Below, one piece after another: positions 41,906-52,329 of a stretch of DNA of 64,000 nucleotides; position 1 is the first letter of the stretch, and every line of letters starts with the position of its first letter. A program made the translations under genes and the position numbers. The notes beneath the pieces were generated by a model. That model saw nothing but the letters and a program-made list of their open reading frames with translations. It ran no database searches and had not been told where the DNA came from. The DNA comes from Pomphorhynchus laevis (lineage: Eukaryota; Acanthocephala; Palaeacanthocephala; Echinorhynchida; Pomphorhynchidae), in contig WNNJ02000976.1 of assembly GCA_012934845.2 (NCBI GenBank), forward strand, positions 1 through 64,000. The letters are read 5' to 3'.

Positions 41906-43950
41906 AAGCGTGAAATATCAAACATGAAATATCTGAACCACTTAAAGCAGCGTCTAAGCGACTTTTGAATTTGATTTTTCGCCACGTAGAAATGTGGTTC
42001 ATAGTTGTTTTTTGTAGCTCTACGTGTTCATCTCCGAAAATGTTCCGGTCATAAGTTGTGCAAATTGACAACGATGATTCAAACTCAAGGACTGATGAAA
42101 AAGATGAATGATTCACACCAAGGCCGCCGAGGTTGATAGGTGTTGTAATTACGGTAAACCAATTATCGTCAATGTTCCTTTTGATAAGAGCAGGTAACAA
42201 ACGAAATCGTATTGCGTCATCAACTCGATTAAAGTCAATGGTAGGCAAGTAGTCGATCTCATAAAATGAATCCATTTAGCATGTAGCGCATTCACCATAC
42301 CAACGTATGCAACGTGAGGGTCAATCTCAGCAATATCAACAAGTTTATCGATTAGCCCAGTCCAGCGTTTAACATGGCTGGATGTAGTGTCTTGAATAAA
42401 ATCGTCTGAACCTATAGGAACTCCTAAAATGTCGATGCCACATATTGATTTAGTTACATTCCCGAGAATAAGCTTGCTCGACATTTCATCATGTGCGAGC
42501 AATTGGCTTTTCGATTCATTGACATAGTAGCCAAGCAGTGGACTAATCTGTATTAGCAAGTTCCAAACCTCTTGTAAATCTTCCGGATGACCAACAAAGT
42601 TTGAATAGTCTGCGAACCATGTTTGAACAACATTTGGGACTCGACTTCTGATTATGTGTATAAGTGGAAGAGATGAAATAGCGAACACTGTCATAGATAA
42701 GGGATCACCTTGTGTGAAGCCTTCGATCGACATGATGCTATCGCCCCCTAGAACAAGCTGAACAGGCCCGCATACATATGTCGTAGCAAAGTTGAGAAAG
42801 ATGGGCAAGTATATTGTATGTTGTGTAAGGCTACGGCTCAATTAGTCGAGTTAAACGCGTTTGAAGCATCAACCGCTAACACACAATGATTACTGTTGGC
42901 TTTGTAAGACCGCCAGATAGAATGTATCGCATATTCGATTCTTGCCCGTTGCGAAGCGGCTAATTGAACTAGACCGGCTGCTTTCTGTAAATCTAAGCGA
43001 ATAATCTTAAGCAACGCCTTACATACAATTCGACGAGCAACTTCACAAACGCCAATCGGTCGAACACCACCATCTTTATTTTTGATGGCAACTAATCTGC
43101 AGCAAGTAAAGGCGTCAAGTGAAGCAAATGGTATAAGCTCGCAGGCTAAGCATCTTCCGAACTCGGCCAGCGGGGAAGCAAGAGAATTTGATGTGATACC
43201 AAAACCAGTAAGGATCTGTTTCCATAAAACTGAATCCATTCCTGACGGTCCGGCACTTCCACTGGTGTGCTTGCAAGCGTCGATTATATGGGATTCATCA
43301 AGCACATCGAATCTTACCGAGTGATAAGCGATTTCACTGATTAAAGGCTGCCTGAGTCAATCATATCGCCTTATCGAAGTAAACCACTGGCATTGTCGTC
43401 ACATATAGCACGTGTTCCAGCACCAATCTTGCCTTTGGTAATCATATTTACGTATAGCTTTTTCCAATCGTAGTTATTATACGTAATTTTGCGATGTTTG
43501 AGGGCTTGCTGCAAATACCATGACTATTCGAAGAGTTCATTATATTGTGGACCACTCCATAAATTCACACGTCGTTCTAGCGTTTTTTGGATCAATGTGG
43601 TCATCCTTGAAGGTATCCGCTGAAGAATTAATTGTGAAAATACTGTCGCTACTTTCAGCGGGTTACACGCGTCAAAGTGTGATTTGTTGAAATCGTCATA
43701 AAAGGAAGTTAGTCGATAAAACGTTTGCTGGCTGAGCATTGAGGTAAATACATGAGGTTTATTCGCCACCGAATAACCATGTCATAAAACACTTCCGGTT
43801 GGTTTGCAGCTAGAATGATTGAACTATCGAATATATCATTTAACCATGTCGGGGATTTTTGTATGTCTATGTGCTGGTTTGTGCACTCAACCATATTCCG
43901 CTGATCATGATGCAATGATGCAATTATAATGATGATAATAATTTTATTAT
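41905..43950 (-). pseudogene. Restriction-like-endonuclease LINE, N-terminal and RT region
   Basis: Two long frames (43305-42838 and 42841-42149). Seen: GPSGMDSVLWKQIL, AFTCCRLVAIKNKDGGVRPI, VLAVDASNAFNSTN (palm A), EGFTQGDPLSM (motif B), WFADYSNFVG (motif C) and further thumb blocks such as HAKWIHFMRS. In motif C the second Asp is Tyr. A stop at 42841 separates palm A from motif B. Upstream frames 43915-43709 and 43769-43524 carry the N-terminal part. It is the same family as the C-terminal halves at 6.3 and 39.2-40.4 kb, inferred from the family order; the exact clade is not assigned. Confidence 0.75.
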
Positions 43951-43959
43951 CAATAATAA

Positions 43960-46220
43960 TATTAATAGGAACCGTTTTTCCTGTTTTTGAAAAAAAAGAA
44001 AAAAGAAAAATATTGACAACAAATTGAGCCGAGGCTCTTCACAAGTTGCTGCACAGGAAATAAAAAGAATAAAAGTCGATATGTCCCTCCCTCATCAGAT
44101 GAAATACTCAAAATCCTACCGTTGTCATGAGAAGAATGGGTCATCATCCAGTAGGGCGCAAAAACTTGAAGCAGTGCATGACGAAACGGTCGCACACTGA
44201 AGCGAATTCCAAGATCGTACGACTCGTTTAACAAAGCAGGAAACTGCATGCATGTACCGTTGTGATTTCAGCATCAGGGTGTAACCGCGAAAAGAAGGTT
44301 GACCTCTCAGTTGCGACAGATGTGACAGTGGATGATTTTTAGTGTGCAGAATTTTCCAAACAAGAGAGAGATCGCGCTTGTCACGGATATATCGCAGACA
44401 AGGCATATTTAATATCTGGAGGCGTTTCCCGTAGTTAAAAATATGCAGCCCTGATACTAATTTAGTTGTTGATCTGAACACTTTCTCCAATGCACGACGC
44501 TCATAAGTAGTTTCGGGATAACAAGCTGGCGATGCGTATAAGATATGGCTCAAGAAAAACGCATTTGCTAAGGTATGGTAACATAACGTAACTATGCCTA
44601 TCAGAGCTCGACGAGTATATCCTATTAAGCATTTTGTGATGCAACACACGTAGTCTGAATGCTGTCGAGTGGATAAGTCAGCACAAACACATACTCCCAA
44701 ATCTTTATACGAGTAGGTTATTTCGATACTATTTGAACCAAACTGGAACTCAACTCCAAGATAATCACATGATCTTCGTGATATACGCATACATGTACAT
44801 TTAGCGGAATTGATCGCAAAGTGATTTCGTTTAGACCAATTGGATATAACGTCGACGTCGCTTTGTAAATGATGTTTATCAAGATCGGAAATAATAGGTC
44901 GCCAAACTTTAAGATCATATGCATATAATAAACTGAATGAACTAATATTTGGTATCAACTAGTTGATATAAAGACTTTATAAGATGGGACTTAATACACT
45001 TCCCTGTGGAACACCTAACAACACTAGAAATGGACTAGACAGCGACTTACTTACTCGTACGACACTTTGTCGGATTGAAAGGAATACACGAATCCAGTTT
45101 ATGATCCTCTTATCAAGATGAATGTGCTCCAACTTCTCAATAAGACGCGTGTGATTAACTGAGTCGAACGCTTTTGAGCAATCAAAGAAAATAACATTAA
45201 ATGGTATACCTTGATCATAATAGTGATACCAATTTTCACGTGCATGTACAAGATTAGTAGTCGTGGAATAACCTTTTCGGAAGCCATGCTGTGCTGGGTT
45301 CAAAATTTGAAATCTATTTAGAAATTCTATTATTCGTCGCTTAATCAATCTCTCTAGCACACGACAACACACGCAAGTGAGACTAATAGGCCTATAATTG
45401 TCAATGGACGAACTATCCCCTTCTTATAAATAAGACAGATGATGAATTCTGCCAATCAGAAGGAACAACGCCAAAAGCAACAGACGCAGAGAAAATATTG
45501 TAAAGCGGATGACATATTATGTCAGCGATGTTGCGCAAATATACGGGCGGTAAGCCATCTGGACCCGCACCTGCTTTGCATTTAAGTTTCCGAAGCTCTT
45601 GGAGAACATCATCACATCGGAAGAGGTCTCTGGTGTCATCTCACAGACGACGTCAGATTTACGCCATGTGAGTAGACATCACTCAGACCAATCTAAATGA
45701 CCACATGATCTGACTGACCTATTGGGTCCAGATAGCTTTATCTATCGAGAATGTCATGTGGTACAGTAAGGTATAAATCCAAAAGTGAATGTAAATCCAG
45801 TGAAAATCTTGTACCCTGACTAACATGTTGCTTAAGAGCCAAGCTGTTTATTAAGCCAAGTAGCTTCAAACTCTCGACATCCGAGTCATTGGCAGGGTAA
45901 TTAACCGAATTGACAGATGACATGTTCAAATCACCGAGTACAACACATCTATCAAAATAACTACTTCTCTCCATTAAAGCAGCTATGCTGTCTGTGTTTG
46001 ATCTTATAGAACGATACACAGTCAATACCGTTATTGGGTGTTGACAATATAGCCTAATACACTGCTTCATTATCGTTAATAGCATCACTAAGAGTTTCAA
46101 TTACTCGGAATTAAAGCCTATTAGAGATATACGCGATAACACCTCCTCCAATCTTGCCTGTTCTATCACTTCTACTTATGCTGTATCTCTCAATGAATAT
46201 ATCTACGTCGGCTGAATTTG
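43960..46220 (-). pseudogene. CR1-like LINE-A, minus-strand copy, 5'-truncated
   Basis: Near-identical, inverted partner of 52.46-55.2 kb. From 46220 down: endonuclease part with VLGDLNMSSVNSV (46100-45738), RT with QHGFRKGYSTTTNLVHARE and VIFFDCSKAFDSVNHTRLI (45372-44977), LGVPQGSVLSPIL then a stop, then the 277-codon frame 44958-44125 beginning with SFSLLYAYDLKVWRP. The YADD box reads YAYD, so the first catalytic Asp is lost. The same stop and the same YAYD occur in the plus-strand copy. Confidence 0.88.
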
Positions 46221-46224
46221 AATA

Positions 46225-46870
46225 CATCTATATTATATTATATTATTATATTATTACTACAGGTCATAGCCATAAGGCTGTTTTGACCGCTCACATAAAA
46301 AACAAATAAATACAAGAAAAAGATCAAAAAACATCATTCAGTATATATATCAGAACCATGGGTACTGCAGCAACCACTATTCGTTCTCATTTCGAATCCA
46401 GTTTTTTATATTGGATTTAAATTCATTGATTGTATGCACCGCAACGACATATACTGGAAGACGATTCTAAATTTTCACCGCTAGATGAGACAGTCGGAAA
46501 TGACGAGGGTATTTTCCGTGCTCATGTACTACTAGTACTTTCGAGTGCCCTCTACGTCCATCCCGTTCATTGAGTTCAACTCTATTTGCTGGAAAATTTT
46601 CATCTTTATTAACTAGTCGATACATAGCTAGAAAGTCGAAAAGAAGGAACCTTTCACGCACTGTCGGCATATTCAAACTTTTTATTCGTGCCTCATAGGG
46701 AAGATATCGTACCTGAGGACATAATTTCGTAAACCGTCGAAGTATGCGCTCTAATTGATCAAGTTCTGTACGCGTACACGGAAAGACTACTGGCGATACA
46801 TATTCTAATATCGGTCTTATAAGAGCATTATATAAACATCTACGTTAATTTTCAAGAACAAAATACGAAA
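46225..46870 (-). pseudogene. CR1-like LINE C-terminal fragment
   Basis: Minus-strand frame 46676-46467 has LLFDFLAMYRLVNKDE and KYPRHFRLSHLAVKI, followed by NRLPVYVVAVHTI after a stop: the terminal block of another CR1-type element. AT-rich tata repeats at 46225-46255 separate it from LINE-A. Confidence 0.7.
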
Positions 46871-47840
46871 ATGCCCAATTGAAGTGCATACTACACCGTG
46901 CAACAAAACTTACTCATCTGCAAAAATAATAACTTACATTGAGAGGCTGGAGTATCTCTATATGCATGTTGCATGAGCTGTGAGTTTACCGATATATTTG
47001 CTTGGTCTAGAAAGCAAGACAAAATTTAAATAGTGTCATCATTATACATTTAATAGTCACCTCATTAAACATGACACATTCACCTATCTATAAGGTTATG
47101 AAATAACATTAGTTTATCAACGAATCATACGATGCAAGACGAAGAGAAATAAACCGTTCCATCGGAACCAATCTTTCAGAAACGATGGACGGATTCATAT
47201 TTCGATTCGGTCTATCTACAGATGTCTGACGTTGCGACAAGTCCAGAACCGCAATAACATTGGCTTCACCGTATAATAACTGCGATATAACCAATTATAT
47301 TGCTGTGCAACACGATTGGTTACCAAAAATGAGCCAAGTCTGTTTGGGGTGAGCAATTCTTAGTGAGAAATTATTTGGTTTGTCAAACTGGAGGGTTGCC
47401 CGTTATTAAACATAAAATCGTTAACTTTCCAGCGTTAGTTGTGAAGGAACCATTGAACTTTGATTGCATGTTATTTCTGAAAATCGCGAATTTGAAAATT
47501 ATACTACACGACAACGAAATACACGCGTTGATTTCTCTTGTAAAAGTCTCTCCAGCGACTAATAATGTATCTCGATATACATACATTGCACGAGCTTCGA
47601 GACTATAAATATATATGCTTGGTCTGAAAAGCAACACACGATATTAATCATGTAATCTCCTATCTCCTATGCAATTTCCTATCTCATTAAACGTCGCATA
47701 CCCACTTCACTACGTGGTCATTATATGATATTTAATTTGCTGATCTGACTCAGTTAGCTGATCTATAAATAAATAAAGATTTTGTTAACAACAACTTAGC
47801 TGATCTGATTTGTTCATGAACTAGTCATACAATTGTGGAC
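46870..47840. other. Spacer with a short RLE-LINE relic
   Basis: 47150-47270 matches 39566-39690 (ttcagaaacgatgga, gtctatctacagatgt, tgacgttgcgac, aataacattggcttcacc), so it is a relic of the restriction-like-endonuclease LINE family. Open frames at 47363-47637 have no recognised family. Confidence 0.55.
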
Positions 47841-47846
47841 TTGTAA

Positions 47847-47875
47847 GCGTACTACTTGTACGCATTTGCCACTTT
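47847..47875 (+). repeat. L2-like 3' terminal stem-loop, solitary
   Basis: GCGTAC (47847-47852) pairs with GTACGC (47858-47863), followed by atttgccactttaaataaat as in the other L2-like 3' ends. Little LINE coding sequence is visible upstream. Confidence 0.7.
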
Positions 47876-48365
47876 AAATAAATTTGTATTATTATACAAT
47901 GACCGCGACGTGAAGACTGGTGACTAAATCATATCAGAATTTAATAAGCGGTATTGGCGGGGCCTAAGGGACTAACAATAAAAAGCAAAATTTCACCTTT
48001 TTCTAATTAGATTTTGAATTGATACAATGCTAAAGCATGTGCTCGTAAATGCTGTCAATAAATCATATTTAATATTAAAATATTAGATTATAATATTTTA
48101 TAAAATGTAAATTATTAGAAAATTGAGAAATTTGAAACCAAAGGTCAAGTATTACAACTTTCATTGTAGCCATTTTAAGTGGCTAATTTTGCTAAATTTG
48201 AAATGCTGTAGTTTTAAATCATAAACATTACTTTGTGGTTCTTAAATATTTTATTATATAAAATAATAATTTAATTATTCAAATTCAATATTTGTTGATA
48301 ATTTCTAACATTTTAGTCACTTATATTTTAGTATTGAACTTTAAAATGCCCTTTAAAAATGCTTT

Positions 48366-48373
48366 CGTATTTT
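48366..48373. repeat. Target site duplication, left (cgtatttt)
   Basis: Identical 8-bp repeat immediately outside the left terminal repeat; its partner is 49535-49542. Confidence 0.93.
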
Positions 48374-48494
48374 GGATCAGAGGTAGAATTTCCCCCCTAG
48401 GCGATCAGAGGTAAAATTTCCCCCCCTAGATCACTACGAACAGCTACTTTTTTTTCCTCCTAAACTATAAATAAAAAAAATTCAGATTTACCCC

Positions 48495-49385
48495 ATGGAT
48501 AACCTAGATCACTACGAACAGCTAATAATTAGCTCAACACAGCAAGATTTTATAGACCACTTGTTTGATTCAAGGTATTTAGTTCGGTCTATGAAATGCA
48601 TTATCTGTGATACTTATATGAAGCTTAGTCTTTATAAACGTTCTATTGATGGATATGGTTGGAGGTGTTATAAGAATGGCTGCACAAACTTAAAAAAATA
48701 CATTTCAATACGAAAGGGAAGTTTTTTTGATGGGTTTTCGATTGATATTAGAACTATTTTACGTGTGTTAATCAAGAAATGTGTGAAGCAGCCAACACAC
48801 TCAATAATAGCCTCTAAAATTACATCGGATCGGACCATTAGAAAAATTTTTTATAAACTTAATAAGTTGATACCGGAAACTGATTTTAGTGAAGATAAAC
48901 TTGGTGGCCCTGGAAAAATAGTGCAAATAGATGAAACCATGTTAAATTACAAGTGTAAGTCTCATCGTGGAAGATCTTACACAAACAGAACCGACGCTTT
49001 GTGTATTGTCGAGGTCGGGGATAAAATTGAAAGATCCTTTGCTAGAGTAATCGCGGATAAAGCACAAACCACTATTCTACCCATAATATCCTCACAAGTG
49101 CTTCCCCATTCGACTATAATGACCGACGAGCACAAGTCGTATAGCAGATTAAATAAAAATGGATATGAACATAAGACAGTATGTGATAAATATAATTTTG
49201 TTGATAAAAATACTGGTGCTCATACTCAGTCTGTGGAGTCCTTTAACGGCCAAATAAAAAACGAAATAAAGAAGCAGAAAGGGGTATTAACTACATATAG
49301 ACCCAATTTCCTTAAAGAGTTTTGTTTATTTTATAACAATCGTGAGAAATATCAGTATATAATTTTTGATTTAATAAAAGTTTAA
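48495..49385 (+). CDS. Merlin transposase (IS1016/IS1595-like DDE)
   Basis: 296 residues, one exon, ending with TAA. It catalyses cut-and-paste transposition of its own element. An N-terminal zinc-ribbon-like domain has Cys35, Cys38, Cys58 and Cys63 (CIIC...WRCYKNGC). The DDE core is seen at Asp146 (VQIDETML), Asp211 (IMTDEHKSY) and Glu248 (QSVESFNGQIK), with the spacing usual for IS1016/IS1595-related transposases, the group that includes eukaryotic Merlin. The length is normal for the family and no stop interrupts it, so it may be active or recently so. The ATG at 48495 was chosen as the first in the frame; codons 3-10 are duplicated 78 bp upstream (48425-48446) outside the frame. No promoter was identified beyond AT-rich leader sequence. 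Confidence 0.93.
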   Translation: MDNLDHYEQLIISSTQQDFIDHLFDSRYLVRSMKCIICDTYMKLSLYKRSIDGYGWRCYKNGCTNLKKYISIRKGSFFDGFSIDIRTILRVLIKKCVKQPTHSIIASKITSDRTIRKIFYKLNKLIPETDFSEDKLGGPGKIVQIDETMLNYKCKSHRGRSYTNRTDALCIVEVGDKIERSFARVIADKAQTTILPIISSQVLPHSTIMTDEHKSYSRLNKNGYEHKTVCDKYNFVDKNTGAHTQSVESFNGQIKNEIKKQKGVLTTYRPNFLKEFCLFYNNREKYQYIIFDLIKV

Positions 49386-49486
49386 TATGATTAACGATTT
49401 TTATTTATTTATTTTATTTATTTTTTTTAATTTATTTATGTATTTATTTTTTATTTTTTATTTTTTTATTTTTTATTTTTTTATTC
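49386..49486. repeat. T-rich low-complexity tract in Merlin 3' region
   Basis: Runs of ttttattt between the transposase stop codon and the right-end palindrome. Confidence 0.7.
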
Positions 49487-49534
49487 ATCAGAGGTAGAAT
49501 TTTCTCCCCGGGGGGAAAATTCTACCTCTGATCC

Positions 49535-49542
49535 CGTATTTT
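49535..49542. repeat. Target site duplication, right (cgtatttt)
   Basis: Partner of 48366-48373, directly outside the right terminal repeat. Confidence 0.93.
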
Positions 49543-49834
49543 TATTTCAGTTTTGAGAAAGTAAAAATAGATGTGTATGAAAATTTTAAAATTATACAAA
49601 TGTTAAATTTAATGAAAAAACAGCTGGGCAATCAAAATTTTATTTTAGCAAAATAAAAATGGTGTATTAAAATTTTCAAACACAACTGTGTTCATCAGGA
49701 ATTGTATCAGTAGCTGCTAAACTTTGTACATTTTGAAAATATTTCCGCTCACATCGGGTTGAATCTAATATTTATCATAATTAGGTAATTTTCTGAAGAT
49801 GCTAACAGTAGTTAGCGAAATATCAAATAAAATT

Positions 49835-50225
49835 TCCTCTTTTCTTTGATCCAGCTCTAATAATTATTTATCAATAATGAATCAGTATCAATTATTTTAA
49901 ACCGTTATAATTAATCCGTTAAAATTTAATATTTTTTTGTATTTTCATATTATATTTATCCTTACAGGTATATGAAACGACGAGGTGGCCGAGTGGTTAA
50001 GGCGATGGACTGCTAATCCATTGGGTTCTCCCGCGTGAGTTCGAATCTCACCCTCGTCGAATTTAATGAAAAATAAAAGATTGTACTTTTAGAGTTTATT
50101 TATTATCTTTTAACAGCATTGTTTATTTACAATTAAGAATTTCGTTATAATAAAAACATGATTCATTTATTGGTAAAGAATTATTGGAGCTGGATCAAAG
50201 AAAGAAGGAAAATTTTATTTGATGA
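49835..50225. repeat. Inverted repeat of about 50 bp flanking the tRNA gene
   Basis: The left copy (49836-49880, containing ctttgatccagctctaataa) and right copy (50168-50225, containing ttattggagctggatcaaag) are imperfect reverse complements. A further forward copy of the same motif ends the L2-like LINE region at 59790-59830. Confidence 0.75.
49979..50059 (+). tRNA. tRNA-Ser (anticodon GCT)
   Basis: Folds into a full cloverleaf: acceptor GACGAGG/CCTCGTC, D stem GCC/GGC, anticodon stem ATGGA/TCCAT with loop CTGCTAA (anticodon 50012-50014, reads AGC/AGT), long variable arm GGG/CCC as expected for class II tRNA-Ser, and T stem GTGAG/CTCAC with loop TTCGAAT. Discriminator G. Internal promoter boxes match (TGGCCGAGTGG; AGTTCGAATCT), and a TTTT run at 50087-50090 can stop RNA polymerase III. 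No intron and no A tail, so it is a gene rather than a SINE. Confidence 0.97.
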
Positions 50226-50369
50226 GAACAAAAATTTTAAGAGCTTAAACACACAATATTTCTTATCAACGGTGTAAGATTTTAAGAGTAAAAACTTTTG
50301 AGAGTACAAACTTTCTTGATTACAAACATCTTAAAATAAATAACATACACAATCATACAACCAAGAAAG

Positions 50370-50515
50370 ATCCTCTATTACTACGATTACTACGATTAAT
50401 ACGATTACAACGTTTACAACGATGACAACTATATTACTAAGATTACTACGATTACTACGATTACAACGTTTACAACGATTACATCGATTGCAACGATTAC
50501 TTCAACGGAGTTAAA
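50370..50515. repeat. Imperfect tandem repeat, 9-bp unit near tacgattac
   Basis: tacgattac / tacaacgat variants repeat in two similar halves. Followed at 50513 by the leader motif aaaagtcttggttattaaaa, which also starts the next LINE's 5' region. Confidence 0.8.
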
Positions 50516-50559
50516 AAGTCTTGGTTATTAAAATTCTTACAATAAAAAACATACAATAA

Positions 50560-50985
50560 TTGTTCAATTTGGTCGGCTTCATAAATTATCCTCGTGTGAA
50601 TTCTTTAATACTAGATGCAGACTGTACACTACAATCAGCGTAGGTGGACCTCATCAGCAGTGAGCCTACGCCTACCTTTCGTGTTTCGGTCCTTTAATGA
50701 TCTGCTGAAATTTTCCTCTGCTGCCTTTGTAAAAACAAACGATACAGTTTGTAAGGAAAACATTTCCACTTGTGCAAACTGTACGTTGTTTCCGTCTTTT
50801 GTAACAAAAAAGACGGAGATAGCACTACAGTTGCCGGAAACAACCGACAATCTGTCTTTTGAATCTTCTTGACAGGAAACCGGAATCTGCCAGGTTAATA
50901 GAATAAATAATTGCATACACGAGCGAGTATCTTCATTTGGTCGGCTTCATAAATTATCCTCGTGTGAATTCTTTAATCCTAGATT
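50560..50985. repeat. Direct repeats of about 50 bp bracketing 325 bp
   Basis: The motif tttggtcggcttcataaatt and following bases to ctttaat occurs at about 50567-50615 and 50937-50985. The bracketed segment has several hairpins (for example gtttccg..cggaaac) but no convincing gene. Confidence 0.8.
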
Positions 50986-51042
50986 GTTCAATAATTGTTC
51001 AATTATCTTTGAACAATCAAAGACGAATCGAGAATCCTGACA

Positions 51043-52112
51043 ATGTGTGCCAAGAAGAAAAATGTATCAATAGGTAGACAAGCAAACTCAGGGGATACCG
51101 ACAACAACAGGAAATTTGAGAGTGTACAAGTGGAATGTTTAACTAGTGGTTGTCAAATTTGGACATCGGTAACACAAATTTGTGATTTGGGTGATGATAC
51201 TGGTGACGGGCCACCATTCTATTGCAGATTTTGTGCGGCGAAGCAAATCAATGTGTTGATTGAAAGTTTAAAGCAATTGGAAAAGTTATTGCAGTGTGGC
51301 GGATTTTCTCAAGTTCCAAATGGATCTATCCCAGTAAACGCAGCTTCTACCGAATGCGTATCAGCTGAATGCAACCTACACAAACGTGCTACCTTGGTTT
51401 ACATCCCCAAATCACAGTCTGGTAGAAATAACAACCGGGTGGATAACGACGAACCGAACGTATCTGCTGTCCGCTCAGAAATGACTCACAACTCGCAACT
51501 GCAAATATCGCGCAACGATCTTCAGTAATAATCGCACAACCTCAACATGAATCCATAAAATCCTCAATAATGACGCCAGGTAACATTCAACATGATGTAG
51601 GCATGACTAGGTCTGTACTTCTTAGAGGTGTTTCAAAAGCAAATGTGATTAACTCTCAAGACACTCCTTCACTTAATAGCATGGCATCTGCATATGACTC
51701 TCGTCAGGTACCTCGAAGAAGGGAAGACTTTCATAACCGTGAACAGTGTGTAATTATTGCAAACGTGAAGGAATCTGTCGCTATAAATAGCCAGGCACGA
51801 TTAGATGACGACTTGGGTCATTTACAATCCATTCTTTCGGTGGTATTGCATGAATGTCAAGACGAAGTTGTTAAGAGCATGAAGATAAAGGCCGCTTTTC
51901 GTCTCGGTAAGATAAGTAATGAGTTGAGACCCGAACTGCTCAAAGTGATGTTCAACTCCGCTGAAATTATTCACATAATCTTTAACGGCGCATATCGTTT
52001 AAAAGGGTCGAGTATACGTCTGCTACGCGATCTGAGCATAGATAATCGATTACGTTTGAAAGAGGCTAAATCAGAGTTAGCATGTCGATTAGAGTTGGGT
52101 GAAAAAATTTGA
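51043..52112 (+). pseudogene. LINE-A ORF1 (PHD-like finger plus CR1-type ORF1 domain)
   Basis: Two frames. The first (51043-51528, 161 codons) has a Cys pattern C-x4-C, C, then C-x2-C (VECLTSGC...ICDLG...FYCRFC), resembling the PHD-like finger known in ORF1 of some CR1 elements. The second (51570-52112, 180 codons) has ARLDDDLGHLQSILS, KIKAAFRLGK, RPELLKVMF and RLKGSSIRLLRDLS, matching the RNA-binding domain of CR1-type ORF1 proteins. A double stop at 51526-51531 splits them. It precedes the LINE-A ORF2 with the usual order and strand. Confidence 0.78.
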
Positions 52113-52329
52113 CAATACAAAATTTTCGAGTTGTGCGGAGGCGTCTACATATTTATTGGAAGGGACTGTCAGATGTGCTCAATCCTGCAAACCTTACCAC
52201 TTTAGCGTCCCTCCGCCTAAGACGTAAAATATTCACTGTTTCACTTTGCCTCAATGTCCATCGGTGTATTCGTGAATTTCGAAAATCTTTTCGCGATTCA
52301 TCTTACAAGTTGAGCACAAATAATGGTAG

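Larger units (their letters stand above)
48374..49534 (+). mobile_element. Merlin DNA transposon, apparently complete
   Basis: 1161 bp. Terminal inverted repeats start GGATCAGAGGTAGAATTT on both sides (48374-48397; 49510-49534 reversed) and differ by one T. It is flanked by a perfect 8-bp direct repeat cgtatttt (48366-48373, 49535-49542), the target duplication length known for Merlin elements (8-9 bp). It contains one uninterrupted transposase gene. The left end has a second direct copy of the terminal repeat (from 48403) and the right end has a left-type terminal repeat facing the true one (49487-49509), forming a near-perfect hairpin. Confidence 0.93.

Noticed and set aside
47363-47637. 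Opposite-strand open frames of about 80 codons as a gene
   Set aside because: No recognised domain, no splice context, and both strands are open over the same stretch.
48374-49534. Bacterial IS contamination
   Set aside because: Although the transposase is IS1595-like, the ends, the 8-bp duplication and the surrounding eukaryotic repeats fit Merlin; base composition matches the flanks.
49979-50059. tRNA-derived SINE
   Set aside because: The cloverleaf is perfect and no tRNA-unrelated body or poly-A tail follows.
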